Assembly (NCBI RefSeq): GCF_027944115.1
Contig: NZ_JAPJZI010000001.1
Location: 1,302,001-1,366,000 of the forward strand
Reading direction: 5' to 3'
Length of the DNA: 64,000 nucleotides
Source of the DNA: Hoeflea prorocentri
Lineage (GTDB): Bacteria > Pseudomonadota > Alphaproteobacteria > Rhizobiales > Rhizobiaceae
The stretch's first letter is position 1; each line of letters starts with the position of its first letter. Under the pieces are notes generated by a model. That model saw only the letters and a program-made list of their open reading frames with translations, made no database searches and was not told where the DNA came from. Positions 40,092 through 48,805 of the stretch are shown here, in pieces. A program made the position numbers and the translations under genes.

Positions 40092-40119
40092 GCCGTCGGA
40101 AATTCCGGCGGCTTTTTTT
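40092..40119 (+). terminator. Rho-independent terminator after rpsD
   Basis: GCCGTCGGA (40092-40100) pairs with TCCGGCGGC (40104-40112), one wobble, followed by T7. Confidence 0.85.
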
Positions 40120-40180
40120 GTTTCCTTCTCAGCCACGTCGCGATAGGTAGCTGCGTGACGTTCGGGACAGGAATAACCCC

Positions 40181-41092
40181 ATGAACATGCATGACAGCGC
40201 AACGCTTCGCGAAGTGGTTGAAGCTGATGGTGACACACAGGCAGACACCTGCCATCCGATGTTCCGGGATGCGCCGTCCTCGGTCAGCTTCAAAAAGCTG
40301 CGCAAACGGCTTTTGAGGCAAACCCGCCAGGCGCTCGAGGATTTTGGCATGGCGGGTAGCGGCAATGGCCGGCCTGGGCGCTGGCTTGTTGCCTTGTCCG
40401 GCGGGAAGGATTCCTACGGCCTTTTGGCAATTCTGCTTGACCTGAAGTGGCGTGGCCTGCTGCCCGTCGAGATTGTCGCCTGCAATCTAGACCAGGGGCA
40501 GCCGAATTTCCCCAAGCATATCCTGCCGGATTTCCTGGAGCGCAACGGGGTGGCGCATCGTATCGAGTATCAGGATACCTATTCGGTGGTGACTGATAAA
40601 CTTCCCGAGACGAGCACCTATTGTTCGCTCTGTTCAAGACTTCGCCGCGGGCATCTTTATCGCATCGCGCGCGAGGAGAATTGCGATGCGCTGGTTCTCG
40701 GGCACCATCGCGAGGATATTCTGGAAACGTTTTTCATGAATTTCTTCCACGGCGGACGGCTCGCCGCCATGCCGCCGAAGCTGTTGAACGATGAGGGCGA
40801 TGTCCTGGTTTTACGGCCGCTTGCCTATTGCGCTGAAGACGATCTGGCAAAATTTGCCGAGGCTTTGCGGTTTCCGATCATCCCATGCGATCTGTGCGGG
40901 TCCCAGGACGGGCTGCAGCGTGACGCGATGAAGGTCATGATCGCCGATATCGAAAGCCGTATGCCGGGCCGCAAGGATTCGATGATCCGGGCACTGACGA
41001 ATGTCCGTCCGTCGCATCTCCTCGACCGCAGCCTGTTCGATTTTCTCAGCCTCGATGAACATCGCGCCGACAGCGTGGAAAAGACAAAATGA
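40181..41092 (+). CDS. ttcA: tRNA 2-thiocytidine(32) synthetase TtcA
   Basis: 303 residues. PP-loop ATPase motif [18 protein letters not shown] adenylates C32. Cluster-binding cysteines appear as [11 protein letters not shown] (C-x2-C) and IPCDLCGSQ, the TtcA [4Fe-4S] pattern. It inserts sulfur at C32 in certain tRNAs. [10 protein letters not shown]-like region ([17 protein letters not shown]) also conserved. The stop overlaps the next gene by 4 bases (ATGA). Alternative Met at residue 3 makes the exact start uncertain by two codons. Confidence 0.94.
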   Translation: MNMHDSATLREVVEADGDTQADTCHPMFRDAPSSVSFKKLRKRLLRQTRQALEDFGMAGSGNGRPGRWLVALSGGKDSYGLLAILLDLKWRGLLPVEIVACNLDQGQPNFPKHILPDFLERNGVAHRIEYQDTYSVVTDKLPETSTYCSLCSRLRRGHLYRIAREENCDALVLGHHREDILETFFMNFFHGGRLAAMPPKLLNDEGDVLVLRPLAYCAEDDLAKFAEALRFPIIPCDLCGSQDGLQRDAMKVMIADIESRMPGRKDSMIRALTNVRPSHLLDRSLFDFLSLDEHRADSVEKTK

Positions 41093-41919
41093 CATTTTCC
41101 GATAGCGATATGACGGACCTCGTCGATCTCCTGAAAAGGACGGGCGAGGAGGAAATCCTACCGCGTTTTCGGGCGATTGAAGACAGCGATATCAAGCAGA
41201 AGGAATCAGCCTGGGACGTCGTGACCGAGGCTGACACCGCTGCGGAGGAATGCCTCACGGCGGAGTTGAGCCAGCGTTATCCGGACGCGTTCATCGTCGG
41301 TGAGGAAGCGACTGCGGAAAACCCTGGCCTGATTGACGGGCTGGGCGAGGCGGAATTCGCCTTCGTCATCGATCCGGTTGACGGGACCTACAATTTTGCA
41401 TCTGGCATGCCGACATTCGGGACGATCCTTGCCGTTATCGTCAACGGCGAATGTGTTGCCGGCATTATCCATTACCCGGATGGTGGCGAGAGCCTTGTCG
41501 GCGCTGCAGGGGGCGGAGCCCGTCTTCTTGGCGCTCGCGGCGGTGAACGACGCTTGAAAGTGGCAGAGCCGACAGGCCTTGACCAGATGGTGGGCACCAT
41601 ATCGTGGGGGTTTCTCAAAGAGCCGGAGCGCAGCCGGATTGCCGGGAACCTCGCCGGTATCGGGATGCCGTTCGCATTTCGTTGTTCGGCCTGGGAATAC
41701 CGGCTTGCGGCCGCGGGCAGGGCGCATTTTGTCAGTGCACATAATCTGATGCCGTGGGATCATCTGGCCGGCGTTCTGATCCATGCGGAAGCCGGTGGCT
41801 ATACGGCCTGCCTTGACGGCTCACCCTACGGCCCCGGAGTTAACAGCGGAGGGCTGATCACTGCGACGGATCCGGAAAGCTGGTCGCTGATCCGGCGTGA
41901 GATTTTTGAACTGTCTTGA
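41089..41919 (+). CDS. Inositol-monophosphatase-family phosphatase
   Basis: 276 residues. Li+-sensitive phosphatase superfamily: [13 protein letters not shown] (metal-binding Glu), [20 protein letters not shown] (metal-binding DPxDGT) and [17 protein letters not shown] (second motif). Substrates in the family include inositol phosphate, 3'(2'),5'-bisphosphate nucleotides and fructose bisphosphate; not decidable. Translationally coupled to ttcA, which is a frequent pairing in this order, though the functional tie is unclear. Confidence 0.88.
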   Translation: MTFSDSDMTDLVDLLKRTGEEEILPRFRAIEDSDIKQKESAWDVVTEADTAAEECLTAELSQRYPDAFIVGEEATAENPGLIDGLGEAEFAFVIDPVDGTYNFASGMPTFGTILAVIVNGECVAGIIHYPDGGESLVGAAGGGARLLGARGGERRLKVAEPTGLDQMVGTISWGFLKEPERSRIAGNLAGIGMPFAFRCSAWEYRLAAAGRAHFVSAHNLMPWDHLAGVLIHAEAGGYTACLDGSPYGPGVNSGGLITATDPESWSLIRREIFELS

Positions 41920-41939
41920 ACCGGACTCGCTCCTGGCCC

Positions 41940-43208
41940 TTATGACCGGGCAAACAGCCGGCCTTTTTCCGTCCAAACGATGATTGCGACGCCAATCCAG
42001 CCGAATGCAGCAAACGCTGCTGCAATGGGAATGAGGGTTCCGTCAAATGCCTGCCCGACCAGGGCGCCAAGAACAGCACCGCCTGTAAAGCTGATAACCC
42101 CCATAACAGAGGATGCTGTGCCGGCGATGTGGCCGAGCGGTTCCATCGCCAGGGCGTTGAAGTTCGGCGGCACAAGACCGAAAGCGCCGATAATCGCCGC
42201 CATCAGTGCATAGGCAATCGGAAATGGCGGGGTGCCCGGCAGGCAAGTAAGAAGCAGGATCGTGCCAAAGACGGCATAGGCAATCAGCGAGCTGTGCGAG
42301 ATCAGCCGCATGCCGACGCGCCGCACAAGCGAGCCGTTGCCGAAGTTCAGTACCGCCATAACGCCTGCATTGACCGCAAAGGCGAAGACGAACAGCGCTC
42401 CCAGATCATAGACGGATTGATAGATCTGCTGCGCCGAGATGACATAGGCAAACAACCCGCCGAAGCACAAGGTCGATGCCAGGGTGTACCCCATTGCCTG
42501 CCGGTTCGTGACCACCTCGCGAAAAGCCTTGACGATAGCGGTGAAAGACAGGGGAAGGCGGTTTTCATGGGGCAAGGTTTCACGCATGCGAAACCCGGAC
42601 CAGCAGGCCATGATCAACCCGGCAAGACCGAGAAGAATGAATATCCAGTGCCAGGACAGGACACTGATAATTGCCTGCCCCAGGGCTGGAGCAAGGATTG
42701 GCACGATCATGAATATCGTAAAAGTGTAGGACATGACCCGAGCCATGTCGCGTCCGCCGAAACAGTCCCGTATGATCGCGTTGACGACGATGCGCACGGC
42801 CGCCGCCGCTATACCCTGCGCAAGTCTCAGCACCAGCAGCGTGGTGTAACTGTCAGCAAAAGCGTCTGCTACAGCGGCAAACGCATAAAACAGTGTCGCC
42901 GGAATTAGAATTGCCTTGCGACCAAATCGGTCCGAGATGGGGCCGAACAAGATCTGCGCACAACCAAAGCCCAGCATGAATACGGTGATTACCGCCTGAC
43001 GGTCATTCTCATCCATGAGGGAAAAGCTGTGGCTGATTTCCGGCAGAGCCGGCAGCATGATATCGATCGAAAGGGCAATGATGGAGCTGAGCGCTGCCAT
43101 CAGCAAGATGAATTCGGCAAAACTCATGCCGGCGCGTTCGACCATTTCGCTGCGGTGCGGCGAATCAGCCGCCTGTCGACCCGTGCCGGGTTCGCTATTC
43201 ATATCCAT
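41940..43208 (-). CDS. MFS multidrug-type transporter, Bcr/CflA family
   Basis: 422 residues from ATG 43208 (AAAGG seven bases upstream); a longer frame to 43310 lacks a good start. Twelve hydrophobic segments. Signature of DHA1/Bcr-CflA: FILLMAALSSIIALSIDIMLPALPEI in helix 1 and GPISDRFGRKAILIPATLFYA in loop 2-3. Likely drug or metabolite proton antiporter in the inner membrane. Convergent with the IMPase gene only 20 bp away. Confidence 0.86.
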   Translation of the reverse strand: MDMNSEPGTGRQAADSPHRSEMVERAGMSFAEFILLMAALSSIIALSIDIMLPALPEISHSFSLMDENDRQAVITVFMLGFGCAQILFGPISDRFGRKAILIPATLFYAFAAVADAFADSYTTLLVLRLAQGIAAAAVRIVVNAIIRDCFGGRDMARVMSYTFTIFMIVPILAPALGQAIISVLSWHWIFILLGLAGLIMACWSGFRMRETLPHENRLPLSFTAIVKAFREVVTNRQAMGYTLASTLCFGGLFAYVISAQQIYQSVYDLGALFVFAFAVNAGVMAVLNFGNGSLVRRVGMRLISHSSLIAYAVFGTILLLTCLPGTPPFPIAYALMAAIIGAFGLVPPNFNALAMEPLGHIAGTASSVMGVISFTGGAVLGALVGQAFDGTLIPIAAAFAAFGWIGVAIIVWTEKGRLFARS

Positions 43209-43439
43209 AACGCTGCCTTTGGTGCGGTGTGCTGGATGGCCGGAGAGAGGCCGCATGCCGAGGTCGATTGGTAGATTCGGCGACTGTTCGCAAAGCACGG
43301 CCTTGTGCAATACGCCAAACAGGCCGCAAAGAGGAGACCGGTTTTACGGGGTAAACCCAAACTCTGGATTTGGCAATAGCGTGCAAATACGACGCCTGGC
43401 TATACGTACACTCCGGCGTTGAGCCGCATTACGCGCCGA

Positions 43440-43907
43440 TCAGCCGGTGTAGCCGGCGAGTTTGCCGTTGATGACATAGTCGAGAATTTTGACGATCTGA
43501 TCCGGTGTCTCAACAACCGCAAGGGCGGCTGCATCGACTTCCTTGAGCGCATGTTGATGGTCAGGCCCGTGCATGACGATCAGCGCCTTGCCGAGGGCAG
43601 AAGCATAGCCTGCATCGAACGCGGCGTTCCACTGCCGGTATTTTTCGCCGAACCGTACAACCACGATATCGGCATCGCCGATCAGCGTGCGCGTGCGGAT
43701 CGCATTGACCTTGGCGCCCTTTTTGTCGTGCCAGAACTTGTCGGGCTCGGCGCCGAGTATGGATACGCCGCAATCATCCGATGCTTCGTGATGCGTCACG
43801 GGGGCGCTGAAAGCGACCGGAAGATCGGCCGCCCTCACACCTGCCTCGATCTGTTCACGCCAGGCGGTGTGAATCTCGCCGGACAGGTAGACGTTCCAGT
43901 TGCGCAT
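43440..43907 (-). CDS. YtoQ-family protein
   Basis: 155 residues from ATG 43907, which overlaps the grxD stop by one base (TGATG), so it is translated as the second gene of a grxD pair. NVYLSGEIHTAWREQIEAG, THHEASDDCGVSILG, FWHDKKGAKVNAIRTRTLIGDADIVVVRFGEKYRQWNAAFDAGYASALGK is the YtoQ pattern. The fold resembles nucleoside 2-deoxyribosyltransferases, but no reaction is established for YtoQ. Confidence 0.82.
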   Translation of the reverse strand: MRNWNVYLSGEIHTAWREQIEAGVRAADLPVAFSAPVTHHEASDDCGVSILGAEPDKFWHDKKGAKVNAIRTRTLIGDADIVVVRFGEKYRQWNAAFDAGYASALGKALIVMHGPDHQHALKEVDAAALAVVETPDQIVKILDYVINGKLAGYTG

Positions 43908-44242
43908 CAAGCGGCGCCCTTGGTGGTGATGCCTTTTTCGCTCAGATGGCTCTGGAGTTCTTCGGCCTGGAACATTTCGCGGATGATGTCGCAACCGCCG
44001 ACGAACTCGCCCTTGACGTAGAGCTGAGGAATGGTCGGCCAGTTCGAATAGTCCTTAATTCCCTGGCGCAGATCATCATCTGCCAGAACGTTGATGCCTT
44101 TGTATTCAACACCGAGATAATCGAGGATCTGCACGACCTGCCCGGAGAAGCCGCATTGCGGGAAGCCCGGTGTGCCCTTCATGAAAAGAACGACTTCACT
44201 GCCCTTGACCTCATTATCAATAAATTCGCTGATGGCTGACAT
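43907..44242 (-). CDS. grxD: Monothiol glutaredoxin Grx4 type
   Basis: 111 residues. Active site [13 protein letters not shown] (CGFS class), [23 protein letters not shown] forms the glutathione site. CGFS glutaredoxins bind and transfer [2Fe-2S] clusters with BolA partners and help sense iron. bolA is in this window but 4.3 kb away, separated by an inserted gene patch. Coupled to the downstream ytoQ-like gene. Confidence 0.95.
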   Translation of the reverse strand: MSAISEFIDNEVKGSEVVLFMKGTPGFPQCGFSGQVVQILDYLGVEYKGINVLADDDLRQGIKDYSNWPTIPQLYVKGEFVGGCDIIREMFQAEELQSHLSEKGITTKGAA

Positions 44243-44362
44243 TTCAATTCCTTATGGCTGCCGGGGAAAAGGCCCGGAGTTGGCTATGGACCGTAAATAA
44301 CTCCGATGCGGGGGGATTTCCAGTCCTGCCGACACGCCGTGAGACCGGCGCCTTTCAAAAGC

Positions 44363-44391
44363 AAAAGCCGCGGATCGCTCCGCGGCCTTTT
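44363..44391 (-). terminator. Terminator between small secreted protein and grxD
   Basis: GCCGCGGA (44367-44374), loop TCGC, TCCGCGGC (44379-44386), flanked by AAAA on the left, giving a U run on the - strand. Located just after the stop of the small secreted gene. Confidence 0.75.
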
Positions 44392-44410
44392 GCGTCTCAA
44401 TGCCTTGGGC

Positions 44411-44677
44411 TTAGTAGTCGAGGCATTTCTGCAGAAGGGCGGGATCCGGATATTTGGCATTGGGGCCAAATTCCGCATAGCAGGCCGAGGTCCATGCATG
44501 TGCGGTGTTGTCGAATGGCGTGGCGGTGCCGCCCGAGTTCGCCTGGATTTTCATCATGCCAACGGGTGCGGCGGTTGAAGCGCGCCGGTTGTCGTCGGCA
44601 TGAGCGGCGCCAAAAGTGGAAAGGGCGATTGTCGCTGCGGCGGCAAGGGATGCGGTTGCGTAGATTGCGTTTTTCAT
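44411..44677 (-). CDS. Small secreted protein of unknown function
   Basis: 88 residues with a strong ribosome site (AAGGAG, seven-base spacing). Signal peptide KNAIYATASLAAAATIALSTFGAAHA, mature part about 60 residues with two Cys (SACYAEFGP, LQKCLDY) that could pair. No known family; MMKIQANSGGTATPFDNTAH gives no clue. It has its own terminator and stands between grxD and the AraC gene. Confidence 0.72.
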   Translation of the reverse strand: MKNAIYATASLAAAATIALSTFGAAHADDNRRASTAAPVGMMKIQANSGGTATPFDNTAHAWTSACYAEFGPNAKYPDPALLQKCLDY

Positions 44678-45053
44678 CTTGTGTCTCCTTATGGTTTATC
44701 CCCCTCACTGGGGTACGCGAACACATTGGGAGGCGGCGGCTGAACCGGTCTCGAATGTACTGTTCAGCCGATGTTCACCACAATGAATGTGTTTACGACC
44801 AGTAGATATTCAGGTTTCGTATTCTCAAGCCGCCTACACGTCGTCGCAGCTGTCCTGATGAGGTGATGCATGTCGATACAGCCAGGAGCTCTGATTTGAT
44901 TTCGTGTGACGACCAATGCAAAATGGCAAGTCGCCGAGGCTGCATTTCTGAAATAAGCTATTGAAAATCATATAGTATTTTGTGCGACTGAATTTGGCTC
45001 AGGCATGGTGGTTCCACGGATTATGCTGAAGATGAAGGTAAGAGAACGGTGTG
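44678..45053. other. Divergent intergenic region (376 bp) before the AraC-type gene
   Basis: No gene or clear regulatory repeat. AT-rich near 44940-44985, a likely place for the araC-type promoter. Confidence 0.45.
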
Positions 45054-46073
45054 ATGAAGCTTGAACTGCCGGAACTGCCGGCTTTGTCTCTCACAGGCAA
45101 CGGGCGGCAGTTGCGCGAGACCGTCTTTGCCGACAGCTTGCCTGAAAGCCTTGGAGACGGCGACATCCGGCTGAACCTTTCGGGCGTGGAGGGCGACGGG
45201 CAGGTCGAGTTTGTCGAGCTTGATCCCTGGTGCAACCTCATTGTCAGCCGTTGTTACTGGAAGCAGCCGGGTGCGTTACGCTATCGCGGCGAAGGATGGA
45301 TCCGGTTCAATTTCTGCCTGGCCGCCGATGCGACCTTCGTTTTCGATCAACACGGCGCTTATGAACTCAAAGGCAGCGAATTGCGGGTTTTTCATCAACC
45401 CAACGGGATCGATTGCGGTCACATCATCCGCCCCAAGGCGCGCTCGGTTTGCGTAACCCTTTCACTGCATCGTGACCAGATGATCCGGCGCATGCGCGAG
45501 ATACCGGAATTGGCTGGTACGGCGCTGGCCCGTATTGCTGACGATGACGGCTTCTTTTTCGAACGGCTAGGCCAGCGGCCGGAAGCATTGAGGGCCGTAC
45601 GTGATCTCCTCGACAATCCCTATGGCGGCAGCTTGCGTGCTCACTATATCCGCGCCAAGAGCGAGGGGCTGCTGTGCGCCGCCTTTGACGCGATGCTCGA
45701 GCGAAACGTCGAACAACGTGGCCCCCTCATGCGCGAGGCCGACTGGCGGCGCGTTGAAACGGCCAAGATGCACATTGATCACGACATTCTCGCCGTTCCG
45801 TCCGTCGAACGCCTGGCGCTGATGGTCGGGCTCAATCGTAACAAATTGTCATATGGTTTCAGGCACCGCTTCAATGTGACGATATCGCGCTACGTCGCAG
45901 GCGAGCGTCTGGAACTGGCCTGGCGCCTGCTGGAAGCTGGTCAGTTAAGCGTGTCACAGATCGCCGACCAGGTGGGTTACGCGCATGTCTCGAGCTTTTC
46001 GGCCGCATTCAAGGCACATTTTGGCCTTTCGCCCGGCAAGATAGCCGCTTGTATGCGCGAAAGTCTGCAATAG
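45054..46073 (+). CDS. AraC-family transcriptional regulator
   Basis: 339 residues from ATG 45054. N-terminal sensing half (about 1-220) is rich in beta strands and of no known ligand class. The C-terminal pair of helix-turn-helix motifs is clear: SVERLALMVGLNRNKLSYGFRHRFN and LSVSQIADQVGYAHVSSFSAAFKAHFGLSPGK. The alpha/beta hydrolase and amidase genes that follow on the same strand are the natural candidates for its targets. Confidence 0.88.
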   Translation: MKLELPELPALSLTGNGRQLRETVFADSLPESLGDGDIRLNLSGVEGDGQVEFVELDPWCNLIVSRCYWKQPGALRYRGEGWIRFNFCLAADATFVFDQHGAYELKGSELRVFHQPNGIDCGHIIRPKARSVCVTLSLHRDQMIRRMREIPELAGTALARIADDDGFFFERLGQRPEALRAVRDLLDNPYGGSLRAHYIRAKSEGLLCAAFDAMLERNVEQRGPLMREADWRRVETAKMHIDHDILAVPSVERLALMVGLNRNKLSYGFRHRFNVTISRYVAGERLELAWRLLEAGQLSVSQIADQVGYAHVSSFSAAFKAHFGLSPGKIAACMRESLQ

Positions 46074-46168
46074 TGCGGCGCGCCTAACTCTTGGTGACGA
46101 CCGCCTAAGCACAGCCTTTTGTTGGCAGCTAGTCTCTCCCGAACAATTATCCTTTGTGGGAGGTGGAT

Positions 46169-46900
46169 TTGTCGACACTTGAATTCGTGCTTGTGCATGG
46201 CTCATGGCATACGGGCGAGTGCTGGGATGAGGTTAAGGCGAGTTTGGAGGCGAAGGGTCATCGGGCGTTTGCCCCGACCCTGCCTGGCCGCGGTCCGGGC
46301 CAGAGCACTGATGTGACGATGCGCGATTATGCCGATGCGGTGGCACAATTTGTTGTTGCCGAGGATTTGGCGGGCATCGTGCTGGTTGGACATAGCGCGG
46401 GCGGCACCGTTGTCTGTAAAGCGGCAGAACAGCTTGGCGACCGCATCAGTCGGCTCGTGCTGGTCTCGCCACTCCTGGTGGACAGCGGCAGCGCGCTAAC
46501 GGATGCCGTGCCGCCCGAGTATGCCGGGCTGTTTGCTCATATGGCATCGGAATCGTCCGACAACACCATAATGGCGCCTTGGGAGGTATGGCGTGACTCC
46601 TTTATTGGCGATGCCGAAGAGACATTGGCCCGCAAAGCCTATGAACGACTCTGTGCCGAACCGTTCGGCCCGGTGTCGGAACCGGTCGACCTTGAAGCAT
46701 TCGCGGCGATGCCGATCGCCAAATCCTATATCAACTGCACGGAGGACGTCGTCTTTCCGATTGGCGAATATGGGCTTTTCCCGCGCATGTACCAGAAGGT
46801 CGCGCCGTGCCGGCTGGTGAACGCTCAAGGCAGCCATGAGATGATGTATTCCAACCCGCATGCACTCGCGGAAGCCCTTGTGAAAGCCGGGCGGCCATGA
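46169..46900 (+). CDS. Alpha/beta hydrolase (esterase, MES/PytH-like)
   Basis: 243 residues from TTG 46169, favoured by GGGAGG at the right distance. LEFVLVHGSWHTGECWDEVKASL carries the oxyanion-hole HG, VLVGHSAGGTVVCKAAEQLG holds the nucleophile Ser, and QGSHEMMYSNP the catalytic His. HGSWH and small size place it near plant-type methylesterases and the bacterial pyrethroid hydrolases. Substrate unknown. 95 bp after the AraC gene. Confidence 0.8.
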   Translation: MSTLEFVLVHGSWHTGECWDEVKASLEAKGHRAFAPTLPGRGPGQSTDVTMRDYADAVAQFVVAEDLAGIVLVGHSAGGTVVCKAAEQLGDRISRLVLVSPLLVDSGSALTDAVPPEYAGLFAHMASESSDNTIMAPWEVWRDSFIGDAEETLARKAYERLCAEPFGPVSEPVDLEAFAAMPIAKSYINCTEDVVFPIGEYGLFPRMYQKVAPCRLVNAQGSHEMMYSNPHALAEALVKAGRP

Positions 46901-46997
46901 GGATGTCCTGGACGATGGCATGCTGAAGCTGGCTTCGCGCTCATGCCGGGATGCGTGGCATTCAATATCATCGATGCCGGCCGAAAGTTGACCGAAA

Positions 46998-48446
46998 TTG
47001 CACGAATGTGATTATGCGCTTAGCAACGCGGGCGAGTTGGCGGGGCTTATTCGCCAAGGCGCGGTTTCCCCCGAGCAGGTTCTGGAAGCTGCGATTGCCC
47101 GTATTACCCGCCTGAATCCGAGCCTCAACGCGGTCGTCGAGACCATGTTCGAGCAGGCGCGCGGCGCGCTGGCGGAAACAGCCAATGGAGGCGATGCGGA
47201 AAGGCCCTTGTTTGGCGTTCCGGCGCTGGTCAAGGATTTGCACACGCTGGTTGCCGGCAGCACCTTGACGCACGGAAGCGCGTATTTCGAAGGCCATGTC
47301 AGCACTGGGGACAGCGACATCGTGCGCCGGATGCGGAGTGCCGGTTTGTCGGTCATCGGTCGCACCAACACGCCGGAATTCGGCCTCAACACAACCACGG
47401 AAGGCCGTTTTCACGGGCCGGCGGTCAACCCCTGGAAGCGCGACCGTTCGCCAGGCGGCTCAAGCGGCGGCAGCGCAGTCGCGGTTGCCTCGGGGATGGT
47501 GCCCGTTGCGCATGCCACCGACAGCGGCGGGTCAATCCGTATTCCGGCCGCCTGTTGCGGTCTGGTCGGCCTCAAACCCAGCAGAGGCAGGATCTTTGCC
47601 GGGCTCGATCCCGGCGAAGGCTGGCACGACATGTTCAACGCCTTTGCCGTCACCAGAAGCATCGGCGATACGGCGCTTTTGCTCGATTGCCTGGCCAACA
47701 CCGAGAAGCCGGCCCCGTACATTGCGGCAGGCTTTTCCGGTTCGTTCAGGACATTGGCCGATGTGTCGGTCCCGGCGTTCTCCATCGGTGTGCTCACGAC
47801 ACCGACATCCGGTGCTCGAGTCGACAGCCGCTGCACAGCAGCCGTTGAACGGGTCGCCTCGGCATGCCGCTTACTGGGCCACGCCATCCAGCCGATTAAG
47901 CTGGACTATGATGTTGCCGCTTTTGCCGACGCTTTCACCAAGATCATTTCAGCAAGCGTGGCGGCAACAGTGCATGCCCACACGAAAGCACACGGGCGTC
48001 AGCCGAATCGCGATGATTTCGAGCCTGCCGTATGGCAGGCTCTGGAACTCGGCAACGCGATCAGCGGCGCCGAACTCAATCTGGCTACAGCAAGCTTGCA
48101 TCTGATCGCAGGCGATATTCTGCGCGAGATGGCCGGACTTGATCTCATTTTGTCGCCGACCATTGCCCGACCACCGATACAGACCGGATCGCTGGATACG
48201 AACACTGATGATCTTTCCGCCTTTCTGGCCAGGGTTTTTGCGTTTGCGCCGTTTACGTCGATCTACAACGCAACGGGTCAGCCTGCGATCAGCCTACCGG
48301 TCGATGCCGATGGCGACGGATTGCCGGTTGGCGTCCAGTTCGCGGCCGAGCCAGGTCGGGAAGACCAATTGCTGCAGATCGGTTGGCAAATGGAACACCG
48401 CTTCCCCTGGCGCGATCGCCAGCTTGCCCTGATCCGTTCGCTCTAG
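46998..48446 (+). CDS. Amidase (amidase signature family)
   Basis: 482 residues. Ser-cisSer-Lys triad: PALVKDLHTLVAGS (Lys in the VKD motif), RSPGGSSGGSAVAVASGMVPVAHATDSGGSIRIPAACCGLVG covers cis-Ser and nucleophile Ser. C-terminal FTSIYNATGQPAISLPVDADGDGLPVGVQFAAEPGRE is typical of the family. Start TTG 46998 is weakly supported. It could act on any small amide; context with the esterase suggests a catabolic pair. No GatB/GatC nearby, so not the transamidosome subunit. Confidence 0.87.
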   Translation: MHECDYALSNAGELAGLIRQGAVSPEQVLEAAIARITRLNPSLNAVVETMFEQARGALAETANGGDAERPLFGVPALVKDLHTLVAGSTLTHGSAYFEGHVSTGDSDIVRRMRSAGLSVIGRTNTPEFGLNTTTEGRFHGPAVNPWKRDRSPGGSSGGSAVAVASGMVPVAHATDSGGSIRIPAACCGLVGLKPSRGRIFAGLDPGEGWHDMFNAFAVTRSIGDTALLLDCLANTEKPAPYIAAGFSGSFRTLADVSVPAFSIGVLTTPTSGARVDSRCTAAVERVASACRLLGHAIQPIKLDYDVAAFADAFTKIISASVAATVHAHTKAHGRQPNRDDFEPAVWQALELGNAISGAELNLATASLHLIAGDILREMAGLDLILSPTIARPPIQTGSLDTNTDDLSAFLARVFAFAPFTSIYNATGQPAISLPVDADGDGLPVGVQFAAEPGREDQLLQIGWQMEHRFPWRDRQLALIRSL

Positions 48447-48533
48447 GACCAATCGACATTCGGTCTTCATTTTTCCTGGGCTTCAATCATATCGCCGCAA
48501 CAATTCCATCGATGCTTTGAATGTCGATTGAGC

Positions 48534-48767
48534 CTAGTCCGGTGCGCTTGTCTGCAGCGCCAGCGCGTGCAGTGCTTCGCCCATATTGCCTTTCAGCGCC
48601 TGGTAGACCATCTGGTGCTGCTGCACCCTGGTTTTGCCCCGAAAGCTTTCCGAGACGACCTCGGCGGCGTAGTGATCACCGTCTCCGGCCAGATCGCGGA
48701 TTGTCACCTGCGCATCAGGGATAGCGGCCTTGATCATTTCTTCGATGTCACCGGCATTCATCGGCAT
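48534..48767 (-). CDS. bolA: BolA-family protein
   Basis: 77 residues from ATG 48767, with GGGGAGAG six bases before; an upstream extension is unlikely. Helix-strand pattern IEEMIKAAIPDAQVTIRDLAGDGDHYAAEVVSESF with the conserved H in HQMVYQAL matches short BolA proteins (BolA2/YrbA-like), partners of monothiol glutaredoxins in [2Fe-2S] handling. Last gene of the purL unit on the - strand. Confidence 0.92.
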   Translation of the reverse strand: MPMNAGDIEEMIKAAIPDAQVTIRDLAGDGDHYAAEVVSESFRGKTRVQQHQMVYQALKGNMGEALHALALQTSAPD

Positions 48768-48805
48768 GGCACTCTCCCCGTATTGAATTTTGTCGATGCG
48801 CGCAC

